A stretch of 64,000 nucleotides of DNA from Mycetocola saprophilus. GTDB taxonomy: Bacteria; Actinomycetota; Actinomycetes; Actinomycetales; Microbacteriaceae. The translations under genes were made by a program, and so were the position numbers. The stretch is from positions 1,364,001-1,428,000 of the forward strand of contig NZ_JOEC01000002.1 of NCBI RefSeq assembly GCF_000718085.1, in the 5' to 3' direction. This document shows positions 30,456-38,612 of this stretch, piece by piece. The notes beneath the pieces are model-generated. The model was given only the letters and a program-made list of their open reading frames with translations, was not told the DNA's origin and did not search any database. The stretch's first letter is position 1; every line of letters starts with the position of its first letter.

Positions 30456-30671
30456 GTGACCCCGCTCCTGTGCATCCTGCTTCTGATCAACGCCGCCTAC
30501 AACGTGATTGTCTGGCCGCGCTTCTGGACCCGCGTGAAAAACGATCCCCGCGCTCGCGACGCCGAGGGCAAGGCCACCGCCTTCCTGCGGGTGCACGCGA
30601 TCCTGATCGCAATCGCCCTGGTCATCGCCGCCGCCTCCGCGGTGGCGGGTGTGCTGGGCTTCTTCCTCTAG
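30456..30671 (+). CDS. SCO4848-family small membrane protein
   Basis: This 71-residue protein has two membrane helices (about 3-20 and 46-68) around a short basic loop with VWPRFWTRVKNDPRARD. It matches the small actinobacterial membrane family named after Streptomyces SCO4848; function unknown. GTG 30456 is six bases after TAGAAT (30444-30449), the leaderless arrangement. About 155 bp follow with nothing recognisable until the tRNA-Arg promoter. Confidence 0.75.
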   Translation: MTPLLCILLLINAAYNVIVWPRFWTRVKNDPRARDAEGKATAFLRVHAILIAIALVIAAASAVAGVLGFFL

Positions 30672-30810
30672 CGATCTGCGTGCGGGGCCGAGATGGCTCG
30701 TGGTTTCTGACTGCTGCGCTGTCGCATCGCACCCGGAATCCGACGCGCCCGGCGGGTCCGCCGCGGGCGGCACATTCCCGCGCCTGAATCACCGCACCCG
30801 ACGTTCGCGC

Positions 30811-30816
30811 TACACT
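30811..30816 (+). promoter_or_regulatory. -10 element of tRNA-Arg
   Basis: TACACT lies ten bases before the tRNA 5' end. No strong -35 is seen. Confidence 0.55.
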
Positions 30817-30826
30817 TGTTTCGTCC

Positions 30827-30902
30827 GCCTCCGTAGCTCAGAGGATAGAGCAGGAGCCTTCTAATCTCTTGGTCGCAGGTTCGATTCCTGTCGGGGGCAC
30901 CA
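30827..30902 (+). tRNA. tRNA-Arg (TCT)
   Basis: The acceptor arms GCCTCCG and CGGGGGC pair, the T-arm is GCAGGTTCGATTCCTGT, and CCA is encoded at 30900-30902. The anticodon loop is CTTCTAA (anticodon TCT, reading AGA/AGG). The closing pair of the anticodon stem is a C31-U39 mismatch and the stem also has a G-U pair, which is unusual for a tRNA in an otherwise high-GC genome. Confidence 0.95.
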
Positions 30903-30905
30903 CAT

Positions 30906-30955
30906 CAAAACGGCCCCGCGCTCACCGTATTTCGGTGCGCGCGGAGCCGTTTTTG
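30906..30955. terminator. Bidirectional terminator between tRNA-Arg and TetR gene
   Basis: AAAACGGC and GCCGTTTT form the base of a long hairpin, with CGCG and CACCG inner pairs and the apical loop TATTT. A/T tracts flank both sides. Confidence 0.85.
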
Positions 30956-30958
30956 TGT

Positions 30959-31621
30959 TTAGGCCGCCCGGCACTGCGCCGCCAGCCCCGCGACCACCGC
31001 GAGCAGGCCGCGGCGGAAGAGACGTTCGGAGGTGCCCATCGGGCCGTCGATGTAGGCGCGCACGCGGGGGAGGTTGTCGCGCTCGGCGGCGGCGAGGATC
31101 TTCCGGGCCAGCGGGGTGTCCGCCTCCAGGGTGCGTTCGGGTTCCACCCGGGTGAGCAGGGCGCCCAGCACATAGTTCCAGAGTGCCCGGTAGGTATTGA
31201 GGGCGTCCACCGGGGTGGCTCCCAGTTCCTCGGCGGCGGCGATGAATTCCTCGGCGAACCACAGCGCGCCGGTGCCGGTGCTACCGCCGCGGCGGAGGAT
31301 ATCGACGATCCAGGGGCGGGTCACCAGAACCGCGTACATCCCGTGTCCGATCGCCAACATCCGATCCTGCGGGGTGCCGTGGGTCGGGGTGCGCGGAATG
31401 TCCTCGGAGAAGCGATCGAGGACCGCACTCAGCACCCCCTCCTTATCGCCCAGGTGTCGATAGATGGCCGCCAGCGTGGTGCCCGATCCGCTCGCCAACC
31501 GGCGCATCGTCAGGCCCTCGATTCCGCCGTTCATCAGCATCAGACCCGCGGTATCGAGGACCCGGTTGCGGTTGAATTCGACCGGACGACCGGGCCTGCG
31601 TGGGGGAGGAGAGTCGGGCAT
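30959..31621 (-). CDS. TetR-family transcriptional regulator
   Basis: The helix-turn-helix lies near residues 20-65 (GIEGLTMRRLASGSGTTLAAIYRHLGDKE), followed by a helical ligand-binding domain, for 220 residues from ATG 31621. TTG 31630, three codons earlier, is possible. It is divergent from an MFS transporter across about 90 bp, the usual arrangement of an efflux pump and its repressor. No clear palindromic operator was found in the gap. Confidence 0.88.
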   Translation of the reverse strand: MPDSPPPRRPGRPVEFNRNRVLDTAGLMLMNGGIEGLTMRRLASGSGTTLAAIYRHLGDKEGVLSAVLDRFSEDIPRTPTHGTPQDRMLAIGHGMYAVLVTRPWIVDILRRGGSTGTGALWFAEEFIAAAEELGATPVDALNTYRALWNYVLGALLTRVEPERTLEADTPLARKILAAAERDNLPRVRAYIDGPMGTSERLFRRGLLAVVAGLAAQCRAA

Positions 31622-31652
31622 GCTGTCCAATCGGTTAATAACGAGAACGCCG

Positions 31653-31682
31653 TTGCGAAACTGTGTGCCGCGGACCTAGCGT
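31653..31682 (+). promoter_or_regulatory. Candidate promoter of the TetR-linked MFS gene
   Basis: TTGCGA (31653-31658) and TAGCGT (31677-31682) are spaced by 18 bp, giving a start near 31689 and a leader of about 25 bases. Confidence 0.5.
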
Positions 31683-31713
31683 ACCCAGCAGAACACACAA
31701 TGGAAAGGCACCC

Positions 31714-32937
31714 ATGCAGCCCCAGGTTTCGGACACCCCGTCCACCGCAACCAAGCCTCAGATCCCGCTGGTTCTGAGCGCAGTTTTCCTGGTCTACCTC
31801 GGCCAGATGACCCTCAATCCGATCATCGCCCCGCTCTCGCGTGAGGTGGGGCTGGCCGAATGGCAGGTGGGGGTGATGATCAGCCTGGCCGCGGTCTGCG
31901 TGGTCCTCAGCAGCCAGTTCTGGGGGCGCGCCTCTCTTTCCCGTGGACGCAAACCCGTTCTCGTAGCGGCCATGGGCACCGCTGTGGGCGCGATGGCGCT
32001 CTTCGCCCTCCTCGCCCAGCTGGGGATGCAGGGCACCCTGCGCGGAACCGCTCTGTTTATCCTGCTCCTGATCACCCGCGGGCTGCTGTTTGGGCTGGCC
32101 ATCGCCGCGGTTCCGCCCACCGCCCAGGCCTATATTGCCGATGTGACCACCACCACCGAATCCCGGGTGCGCGGCATGGCCGGGGTCGGTGCGGTGCAGG
32201 GCCTGGCGATGATCGGCGGCGCGGTGGTGGGCGGCGCGTTGGCGAGCTTTGGGCTGATGGTTCCGCTGCTGTGTGTGCCGGTGATGATCGGGATCGGTCT
32301 GATCGCGGTGATGCTGTTCCTGCGCCGCGAACAGCGTCACGAGCTGATCGAAAACCCGCCGAGGGTGAGTCCCTGGGATCCGCGCGCCTGGCCGTTCCTG
32401 CTGGCCGGATTCGGGCTGTTCACCGGTCTGGGGTTTGTGCAGATCATCACCGGCTTCATCGTTCAGGATCGCTTCTCGCTGAGTGCGGGGGCCGCCGCCG
32501 GGATCACCGGGGCCGCGCTGCTGGCCGCCGGGGCGGGGATGGTCATCGCGCAGGCGATCCTGGTGCCCCGGTTGGGATGGCGTCCGGGCACGCTGCTGCG
32601 GGTGGGCGCGGCCGTGTCTCTCGCCGGATTCCTGGTCCTGATCCCCAATGCTGGAATCCCGCCGCTGGTGATCGCGCTGTTCCTGATCGGCCTGGGCCTC
32701 GGGCTGGCAATGCCCGGCTACACCGCGGGCCCCTCGCTGCTGATGAGCGCCGAGGAACAGGGAGGCATCGCCGGACTGATCGCCGCCAATAACGCCCTCA
32801 CCTTTGTCCTGACCCCCACCCTGGCGACCCTGTTTTACACGTGGTGGCCGCCGCTCCCGCTGATTGTCAGTGCCCTGGTGTGCAGCGCCGTGCTGGTGTT
32901 TGTACTCACCCATCCGCGATTCCGCGCCACGGTCTAG
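31714..32937 (+). CDS. MFS transporter, probable drug efflux
   Basis: This 407-residue, 12-helix major facilitator has motif A-like SRGRKP in the loop between helices 2 and 3. Length and pattern match 12-TM drug:proton antiporters such as TetA/NorA relatives. ATG 31714 has GGAAAGG six bases upstream; an open extension to 31663 lies upstream of the ribosome site. Pairing with the divergent TetR gene suggests inducible export. The substrate is unknown. Confidence 0.87.
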   Translation: MQPQVSDTPSTATKPQIPLVLSAVFLVYLGQMTLNPIIAPLSREVGLAEWQVGVMISLAAVCVVLSSQFWGRASLSRGRKPVLVAAMGTAVGAMALFALLAQLGMQGTLRGTALFILLLITRGLLFGLAIAAVPPTAQAYIADVTTTTESRVRGMAGVGAVQGLAMIGGAVVGGALASFGLMVPLLCVPVMIGIGLIAVMLFLRREQRHELIENPPRVSPWDPRAWPFLLAGFGLFTGLGFVQIITGFIVQDRFSLSAGAAAGITGAALLAAGAGMVIAQAILVPRLGWRPGTLLRVGAAVSLAGFLVLIPNAGIPPLVIALFLIGLGLGLAMPGYTAGPSLLMSAEEQGGIAGLIAANNALTFVLTPTLATLFYTWWPPLPLIVSALVCSAVLVFVLTHPRFRATV

Positions 32938-32957
32938 GGTCGGATACCTGATGCCTG

Positions 32958-32963
32958 TATGAT
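32958..32963 (+). promoter_or_regulatory. -10 element of the macro-domain gene
   Basis: TATGAT is a good match to the consensus and predicts a start near 32970. This supports GTG 33007 over the in-frame ATG at 32959 that overlaps the hexamer. Confidence 0.55.
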
Positions 32964-33006
32964 CCCGGGTAGCGTGGAGGGGACACACAACGCACGGGGG
33001 TTAACG

Positions 33007-33990
33007 GTGATCAAGATTCGCGCACAACTGGGGAACATTACGGCCGTCCACGCCGACGCAATCGTCAATCCCACCTCGCCGGCCATGGTTGGTTCCGGCG
33101 GGGTGGATGCGGCCATTCATCGTGCGGGTGGCGCATCGTTCAGGGCAAACGTGCGTGAACGATTCCCCAAGGGGATGGGGAGCGAAAACGCGGTCTGGAG
33201 CATCGCCGGGAAGCTGCCGGCCCGCTGGGTGATTCACGTGACCGTGCCGCCGTTTACGACAGCCCAGAAGGACCGAGCCTACCTGGTCGCCGGATATCGC
33301 CGAATTTTTGCCGTGGCCGATAGTCTCGGCGTGCGAACGCTGAGCCTGCCGGTGATCGGGGCCGGCGCATCGGGCTGGCCGCTCAGCTGGGCGGTGATCG
33401 ACGCCATCGACACGATCCTTGCGCTCGACACCGGCGTGCAGGAGGCGATCCTGGTGAGCCCCGATTCGTCGACCATTTACGGCATCAACGGTGTGCTTGC
33501 GCGTCACACCGGTCTGAGTATTCTCGACGCCGTCCGAGTGGTTCACGCCCGCGGCTATCACCGGGTACGGGTGTCCTGTGGGATGAACGGATCGGGTTCG
33601 AACTGGCGTGTGACCATCTGGGATGATTCCTCGGGTACGGGCTTCATCCCGGCTAATCCCGAGGGATATGTCCTGCGCTACACCGACGGGATGGGACCCA
33701 ACTTTTTGGACACCCAGGTGCCTCCACTCGCGGATCCCGACGCGCTCGCCGATCGTATTATCGCAGCGCTCCCACACGTTCGGCCGCTGCGGGATGACGC
33801 CGAGTATGCCGCCTGGTTCGCGGGCCTGCAAAACCTGTGCCGGCGTGAAATCAGCGTGCCCGTCGGCTACGCCGACTACTTTGAAGACAGCCTGGGGTGG
33901 GAGATTGGCTGGGGTTCGGGAGTGCGCTATCCGTTGCCGCCGGATCCCGCGCCCGTGGCGGATGCCACGTTTGGTTCGACGTCCCCGTAG
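33007..33990 (+). CDS. Macro-domain protein with an uncharacterised C-terminal domain
   Basis: Residues 1 to about 165 form a macro domain, which binds or hydrolyses ADP-ribose derivatives. It has DAIVNPTSPAMVGSGGVDAAIHRAGG-like motif 1 and VIGAGASGWPLSWA as the phosphate loop. The usual Asn-Ala-Ala-Asn run is altered to NPTSP, so catalysis is uncertain. Residues about 170-327 are acidic, Trp/Tyr-rich and unknown to me. GTG 33007 is chosen because the -10 TATGAT lies upstream. No toxin or ADP-ribosyltransferase gene is adjacent. Confidence 0.8.
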   Translation: MIKIRAQLGNITAVHADAIVNPTSPAMVGSGGVDAAIHRAGGASFRANVRERFPKGMGSENAVWSIAGKLPARWVIHVTVPPFTTAQKDRAYLVAGYRRIFAVADSLGVRTLSLPVIGAGASGWPLSWAVIDAIDTILALDTGVQEAILVSPDSSTIYGINGVLARHTGLSILDAVRVVHARGYHRVRVSCGMNGSGSNWRVTIWDDSSGTGFIPANPEGYVLRYTDGMGPNFLDTQVPPLADPDALADRIIAALPHVRPLRDDAEYAAWFAGLQNLCRREISVPVGYADYFEDSLGWEIGWGSGVRYPLPPDPAPVADATFGSTSP

Positions 33991-34088
33991 GGATCCGCGT
34001 CGCGGTAGGGCACCCGCGGGCCGAACGATTCCGTCCCGGCTAAGCTGAGCTGAGCCCCAAGAACCACTGCGTAGACGAGGACAGACGG

Positions 34089-35210
34089 ATGCCCAAACGC
34101 GATCATGACGAGCCCGTTCGGCACCGAAACCCGCTCTTTCACCGTCGGGAGCCGGCCACGCCGTCCCCTTCGGCGAGCGGCGGATCCACCCTGCGCACCC
34201 GGTATGTGATCGACGGGAGCCTGCGTCCCTCGCCCGAAAACGTCTCGGTGGCCGAGGCGCTGGAATTCGCCGATGCGGCGCCCAATCGGATCGCACTGAG
34301 TCTGTTTCCCGCGCCCACACCCGAGGACGTGGACGAGCTGGCGGCCGCCTGGGACCTGCATCCGCTCCTGGTAGAGGATCTCCAGCACGCCAAGCAGCGT
34401 CCCAAGCTGGAGCGCTACGGGAACGTCCTGTTTATGGTGCTGCGCTCGGCCCGCTATGACGATGCCGCCGAGGACGTGGACTTCTCCGAGTTCCACGTGC
34501 TGGTGCGCCCGCACGCGATCGCCGTGCTCTGCCAGGATCGACGCTGGATCGACGGCACCGACGAGGCAACCATCGCCGGGGATCCCTCCGACATCGCCGA
34601 CCGCGGTGGGCGCACACTGCTGGATGACCAGCACCTGCTCAACCTCGGTCCCGAGGCCGTGGCCTACCGCCTGCTTGATGCCATCGTGGACGGGTATACG
34701 CCGGTGCTGCGTGGCCTGCTGATCGATAAGGAGCAGATCGAACGCCAGGTGTTCAGCGGCGACCCGGCCGTGGCCGAACGCATCTATCGACTGAGCCAGG
34801 AGGTCATCGACCTGCAGCACACCACCTCCTCGATGGCGGATGTGCTGGTGGCGCTGCGCCAGGGATTCGACCGCTATGAGGTGCCCGGTCCCCTCCAGGC
34901 CTACCTCCAGGACGTGTCCGATCACCTCGCCCACGCCAGCACCCGGGTGTCCGAACTGCGCGACGCGCTGTCGCAGATCCTCAGCGTCAACTCGACCCTG
35001 GTAGCCCAGCGGCAAAACGAAGACATGAAAAAGATCTCGGGCTGGGCGGCGATCCTCTTCGCCCCCACGCTGATCGGCGCGATCTACGGGATGAACTTTG
35101 ACCAAATGCCCGAGCTGCACTGGGCGTTTGGATACCCGCTGGCGCTGGGATCGATGGTGGCGTTTGGCCTGGCGCTGTACGGGGTATTCAAGTACAAAAA
35201 GTGGATGTAG
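34089..35210 (+). CDS. corA: CorA-family magnesium/cobalt transporter
   Basis: The 373-residue protein has a cytoplasmic alpha/beta domain and long helices, then two C-terminal membrane segments with the selectivity motif GMN at 334-336 followed by FDQMPEL. It forms a pentameric channel for Mg2+ (also Co2+, Ni2+). The first 35 residues are charged and variable. A GACGAGGACAGACG stretch precedes ATG 34089. The gene appears monocistronic. Confidence 0.93.
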   Translation: MPKRDHDEPVRHRNPLFHRREPATPSPSASGGSTLRTRYVIDGSLRPSPENVSVAEALEFADAAPNRIALSLFPAPTPEDVDELAAAWDLHPLLVEDLQHAKQRPKLERYGNVLFMVLRSARYDDAAEDVDFSEFHVLVRPHAIAVLCQDRRWIDGTDEATIAGDPSDIADRGGRTLLDDQHLLNLGPEAVAYRLLDAIVDGYTPVLRGLLIDKEQIERQVFSGDPAVAERIYRLSQEVIDLQHTTSSMADVLVALRQGFDRYEVPGPLQAYLQDVSDHLAHASTRVSELRDALSQILSVNSTLVAQRQNEDMKKISGWAAILFAPTLIGAIYGMNFDQMPELHWAFGYPLALGSMVAFGLALYGVFKYKKWM

Positions 35211-35310
35211 CGCCGCCCCAGATGACGCACACGCGGCGGTGGCGTGAATCTTTCGTATCGTGACACGCGTGCCAATTGTGAGGGCGCGGGAGGTACGGTG
35301 AACTAGGGAT

Positions 35311-35329
35311 GTTCGGCATATGGCCGAAC
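35311..35329. promoter_or_regulatory. Palindrome in the leader of the SMR operon
   Basis: Perfect 7-bp arms GTTCGGC (35311-35317) and GCCGAAC (35323-35329) flank ATATG, 25 bases before the first SMR start. TACGGT (35294-35299) upstream may be the -10, which would place the palindrome just past +1. It may be an operator, perhaps for the GlxA-type regulator of the same operon, or an RNA hairpin. Confidence 0.5.
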
Positions 35330-35353
35330 GCCTGTTCATGGAGTCACACACAT

Positions 35354-35824
35354 ATGAAAACCTGGCTGCTGCTTCTGGCCGCAATCTTGACCGAGGTCAC
35401 CGCCTCGGTCAGCCTCAAAGCCGCTCAAACGCATCCGATCTGGTACCCGCTCGTGGTCCTCGGATACGTCGCGTCCTTCTATCTTCTTTCCCGCGTGCTG
35501 CGCCTCGGCCTGGGCCTCGGGGTGGCCTATGGTATCTGGGGGGCCACCGGCGTCGCGCTGACGGCGCTCGCCTCCGTGCTGTTCTTCGGCGAACCGCTGA
35601 CCCCGCTGATGATCGGCGGGCTGATCCTGATCATCGCCGGGGTGCTGGTGGTGGAGCTGGGATCTCAGCGCGCCCACGGTGCGGCCGAGCGGGCCGCCGC
35701 TGCTTCGACGAGCGCCGGTGCCGCTGCTTCGACGAGCGCGGGTGGTGCTGCATCCGCAATCGCCGCGACTACGACGACTGCCGCAACCACGTCCACCGGC
35801 GCACCCACCGAGGCTCCCGCATGA
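35354..35824 (+). CDS. Small multidrug resistance (SMR) transporter, subunit 1
   Basis: The first 105 residues form a four-helix SMR protein with the essential Glu14 in helix 1 and the YGIWGATGVALTAL signature of helix 3. A low-complexity tail of about 50 Ala/Thr/Ser residues follows, partly encoded by a duplicated 24-bp unit near 35697-35745. Its stop overlaps the start of a second SMR gene, suggesting a heterodimer like EbrAB. Possible substrates are lipophilic cations or guanidinium-like compounds. ATG 35354 is followed by MKTWLLLL. Confidence 0.88.
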   Translation: MKTWLLLLAAILTEVTASVSLKAAQTHPIWYPLVVLGYVASFYLLSRVLRLGLGLGVAYGIWGATGVALTALASVLFFGEPLTPLMIGGLILIIAGVLVVELGSQRAHGAAERAAAASTSAGAAASTSAGGAASAIAATTTTAATTSTGAPTEAPA

Positions 35825-36162
35825 TCGCCGCGATCCTGCTGGCGCTCGCCGTGGGCAGCGAGGTGGCGGCCACAGCGTCACTGCGCGCGGCAGTGGACGG
35901 CAGCCGCCGCTGGTACATCCTGACCGTCGGCGGTTACCTGGCCGCCTTCTCCCTGTTTGCAGGGTCGCTGAGCTCGGGTATGCCGCTCGGGGTTGGCTAC
36001 GGGATCTGGGCCGCCAGCGGTGTGGCCATCACCGCGGTGCTTGCCAAGTACCTCTTCAAGGAGCCGCTGACCGCGCTGATGTCGCTGGGCATTTTGCTGA
36101 TTATCGGCGGCGTGGTCCTGGTCGAGGTGGGCTCGGCCACCGCCCACGCGGCGCTCGGTTGA
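35821..36162 (+). CDS. Small multidrug resistance (SMR) transporter, subunit 2
   Basis: This 113-residue four-helix SMR protein has Glu14 in helix 1 and YGIWAASGVAITAV in helix 3. ATG 35821 overlaps the stop of subunit 1 (ATGA), and its own TGA overlaps the start of the GlxA-like regulator (TGATG). Two different adjacent SMR genes usually mean a heterodimeric pump with opposite subunit topologies. Confidence 0.9.
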   Translation: MIAAILLALAVGSEVAATASLRAAVDGSRRWYILTVGGYLAAFSLFAGSLSSGMPLGVGYGIWAASGVAITAVLAKYLFKEPLTALMSLGILLIIGGVVLVEVGSATAHAALG

Positions 36163-37160
36163 TGCGCACTCCCGAGATACTCACCCCCGAACTCGGCACC
36201 GCCACCGCACCCCACCGGGTTGCGGTGGCGGTGCCGCCGGGCGTGGCACTGTTTGACCTGGCGATCCCCGACGAGGTGTTTGGCGAGGTGCGGGTGGGTG
36301 GACAGGCACCGTATCTGGTGACCGCCTACGCCTTTGGGAACGAGGCGGGGGTCGAGGTGGCCGGCGGACTCTTCCTGCCCGGACGGGGAAGCATCGCGGA
36401 GTTTGAGAACTCGGACACGCTGGTTATCCCCGCCGGAGAAAACCTCGAGGAGCCGCCCCCGGCGGCCCTGAGAGAGGCCATTCGGCGCGCCCATGCTCGC
36501 GGTGCCCGGATTGTGGGACTCTGCACCGGGGCGTTCACCCTGGCCGCGGCCGGACTCCTGGACGACCAGACCGCCACCACGCACTGGCGATACGCCGATG
36601 CGCTGGGCGAGCGGTATCCGCGGGTGAGTGTGGACCCGGCGGTGCTCTACACGTCCCACGATCGCGTCTTCACCTCGGCGGGAACGGCCGCCGCGATCGA
36701 CCTGTGTATCGAAATTGTGCGCCGCGATCACGGCGGAACGGTCGCCAATGAGCTGGCCCGGACGCTGGTAATGAACCCGCATCGGGCCGCCGATCAGGCG
36801 CAGTTTGTGCCGATCCCGGTTCCCGAGTGCAGTGATGAGAGCCTCTGGCCGGTGATCGAATGGGCGCGCACCAACCTGGATCGCCGCATCGGCGTGGGCG
36901 ACCTTGCCGACCGTGCCCACGTGAGTGTGCGCACCCTGATTCGTCGCTTCGACCGCGAGTACGCGCTGACCCCCAGCCACTGGCTGCGATTGGAGCGTGT
37001 GCGTCGTGCCCAGCAGCTGCTCGAGGAGACCGATCTGGGGATCGACGAGGTGGCCCGGCAGAGCGGATTCGGCACGGCGACCAGCCTGCGTCAGGCCTTC
37101 GCCGAGCGCCTGCACACCTCCCCGGCCGCCTATCGCGGCGCGTTCAGGTCGCGCGTCTAG
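36162..37160 (+). CDS. GlxA-family AraC-type transcriptional regulator
   Basis: The 332-residue protein has an N-terminal DJ-1/PfpI-like domain (about 15-180) with LCTGAFTLAAAGLL at the nucleophile elbow. An AraC helix-turn-helix pair follows (about 225-325), including VRTLIRRFDREYALTPSHWL and EVARQSGFGTATSLRQAF. It is translationally linked to the two SMR genes, so it is likely their regulator, acting perhaps at the palindrome 35311-35329. Confidence 0.9.
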   Translation: MRTPEILTPELGTATAPHRVAVAVPPGVALFDLAIPDEVFGEVRVGGQAPYLVTAYAFGNEAGVEVAGGLFLPGRGSIAEFENSDTLVIPAGENLEEPPPAALREAIRRAHARGARIVGLCTGAFTLAAAGLLDDQTATTHWRYADALGERYPRVSVDPAVLYTSHDRVFTSAGTAAAIDLCIEIVRRDHGGTVANELARTLVMNPHRAADQAQFVPIPVPECSDESLWPVIEWARTNLDRRIGVGDLADRAHVSVRTLIRRFDREYALTPSHWLRLERVRRAQQLLEETDLGIDEVARQSGFGTATSLRQAFAERLHTSPAAYRGAFRSRV

Positions 37161-37162
37161 TA

Positions 37163-37205
37163 ACGCCTGCCTCGCCCAGCGGCGAGGCAGCCGCGAGGCA
37201 GGCGT
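37163..37205. terminator. Inverted repeat between convergent genes
   Basis: The perfect 12-bp arms ACGCCTGCCTCG (37163-37174) and CGAGGCAGGCGT (37194-37205) enclose 19 bases that repeat part of the stem. There is no T run, so it may act as a weak or factor-assisted terminator. Confidence 0.6.
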
Positions 37206-37226
37206 GACGGGCCGGGCGCGCCACGG

Positions 37227-38612
37227 CTACCGCTTGGGGGAGCGCAGCGATCGATCCAGGATCGTGAGGATCAGCGCGCTCGCGGTCAACCCGGCCACGA
37301 TCCATCCGATCGTGTTGAGTCCCGCATCGCTCGGGGCCTGCCCGTAGACGATCCCGATGATGCTTGAGGCGACAATCGCGCCCAGCTGAATCGACGTCCG
37401 GGAGAGCCCGGCGGCCACACCAATCTGTCCCGCCGGCGCCTGGCGGTAGAGCGCCGCCTGGTTGGAAATCGAGGCGAGTCCCTGCGGCAGACCAAACACC
37501 GCGAGCACCACCAGGATGTAGATGGTGGGATCAGTCGATGAAATGCTGGAGAGCAGTAGCCCACCCACCATCGGTGCGGCGGCGGCAATGATCAGCGGCC
37601 CCCGGATGCGCTTGGCGCGGGCCACCAGAACCGAGCAGATGCCGGCGACGATCGCGGTGGGGATCTGATAGAGCCCCGCGGCCGAGGGCGCCAGCCCCAC
37701 GTCCGTCTGCAGCCACTGGCTCATCGCGTACACCACGAGATACGAACCGGTATACACCAGCATCAGGCGCAGATAGGTGCGGGCCAGCGGACCGTTGTGT
37801 ACCAGCATGCGCACGTCGATAAAGGGCACCAGTGCGCGATACTCCCACCAGATCAGCGTGCCCAGCGCCGCGGCGGCGATCGGCAGAAGCCAGTAGAGTC
37901 CCGAGCTGAGATCCAGCAGGAACAGCAACAGTGCGACCACGGTGATCGCAAACAGCAGCAGCCCCGGTGGGTCAATCGCCTTCCAGGCCGATACCGTGCG
38001 GGCGCCGCGTACCCGGGTTTTGTCGCCGGGGAGCCACAGCCAGGCCAGCACAAACGCGATCAGCGCGAGCGGGATGTTCACCAGGAAGATCGACTGCCAC
38101 CCGAACGCGTGGATGAGCACCCCACCCAGCACCGGCCCAATCGAGGAGGTCACCAGGCTGGAGATGGAGAGTCCCGAGAGCAGCACCTGCGGGGTGGGTT
38201 TGTCGAGTCGGGCCGACTGATCAGAGATCAGCGTCATCGCCGACGGATACGCGGCCGAGGTGCCCAGCCCGAGCAGCAGCCGGGCCAGCAGCACGCCGCC
38301 GAAGGTGGGCAGCAGGGTCGGGATGATGCCCGCGGCCGCGACGATGGCCAGTCCGGTGAGATACACCCGGCGCGGCCCGAACGTGTCGGCCAGCTTGCCC
38401 ATCGCCGGCTGGCTCACGGCGCTCACCAGGTAGAGCCCGGCAACCAGCCAAATCACCGTGGCCGCCGAGACATTCACGGCGTGGGCGATCGGGGTCAGCG
38501 CGACCGCGATCATGGTGGTGTTAATCGGGTTGAGGGCGGGGCCGATCAGAATCGGGATCGCAAACTTGGGGCCAAACCCGATGGTTTCGGCCCGGGTGAT
38601 GACCGCGCTCAT
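37227..38612 (-). CDS. MFS transporter, DHA2-like drug exporter
   Basis: This 461-residue major facilitator with probably 14 helices has GKLADTFGPRRVYL as motif A and GLGTSAAYPSAMTLI after helix 4. The central loop carries two extra helices. ATG 38612 overlaps the stop of the MarR gene (ATGA), so it is co-expressed with and probably repressed by MarR. The substrate is unknown; resistance to hydrophobic toxic compounds is the usual role. Confidence 0.88.
   Translation of the reverse strand: MSAVITRAETIGFGPKFAIPILIGPALNPINTTMIAVALTPIAHAVNVSAATVIWLVAGLYLVSAVSQPAMGKLADTFGPRRVYLTGLAIVAAAGIIPTLLPTFGGVLLARLLLGLGTSAAYPSAMTLISDQSARLDKPTPQVLLSGLSISSLVTSSIGPVLGGVLIHAFGWQSIFLVNIPLALIAFVLAWLWLPGDKTRVRGARTVSAWKAIDPPGLLLFAITVVALLLFLLDLSSGLYWLLPIAAAALGTLIWWEYRALVPFIDVRMLVHNGPLARTYLRLMLVYTGSYLVVYAMSQWLQTDVGLAPSAAGLYQIPTAIVAGICSVLVARAKRIRGPLIIAAAAPMVGGLLLSSISSTDPTIYILVVLAVFGLPQGLASISNQAALYRQAPAGQIGVAAGLSRTSIQLGAIVASSIIGIVYGQAPSDAGLNTIGWIVAGLTASALILTILDRSLRSPKR

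Noticed and set aside
30827..30960. tRNA-Arg 3' end as a phage or island attachment site
   Set aside because: No integrase and no second copy of the tRNA end were seen downstream; the following genes look native.
35211..35353. Guanidine riboswitch upstream of the SMR genes
   Set aside because: I looked for the conserved ykkC, mini-ykkC and guanidine-III motifs and found none; only a short palindrome is present.
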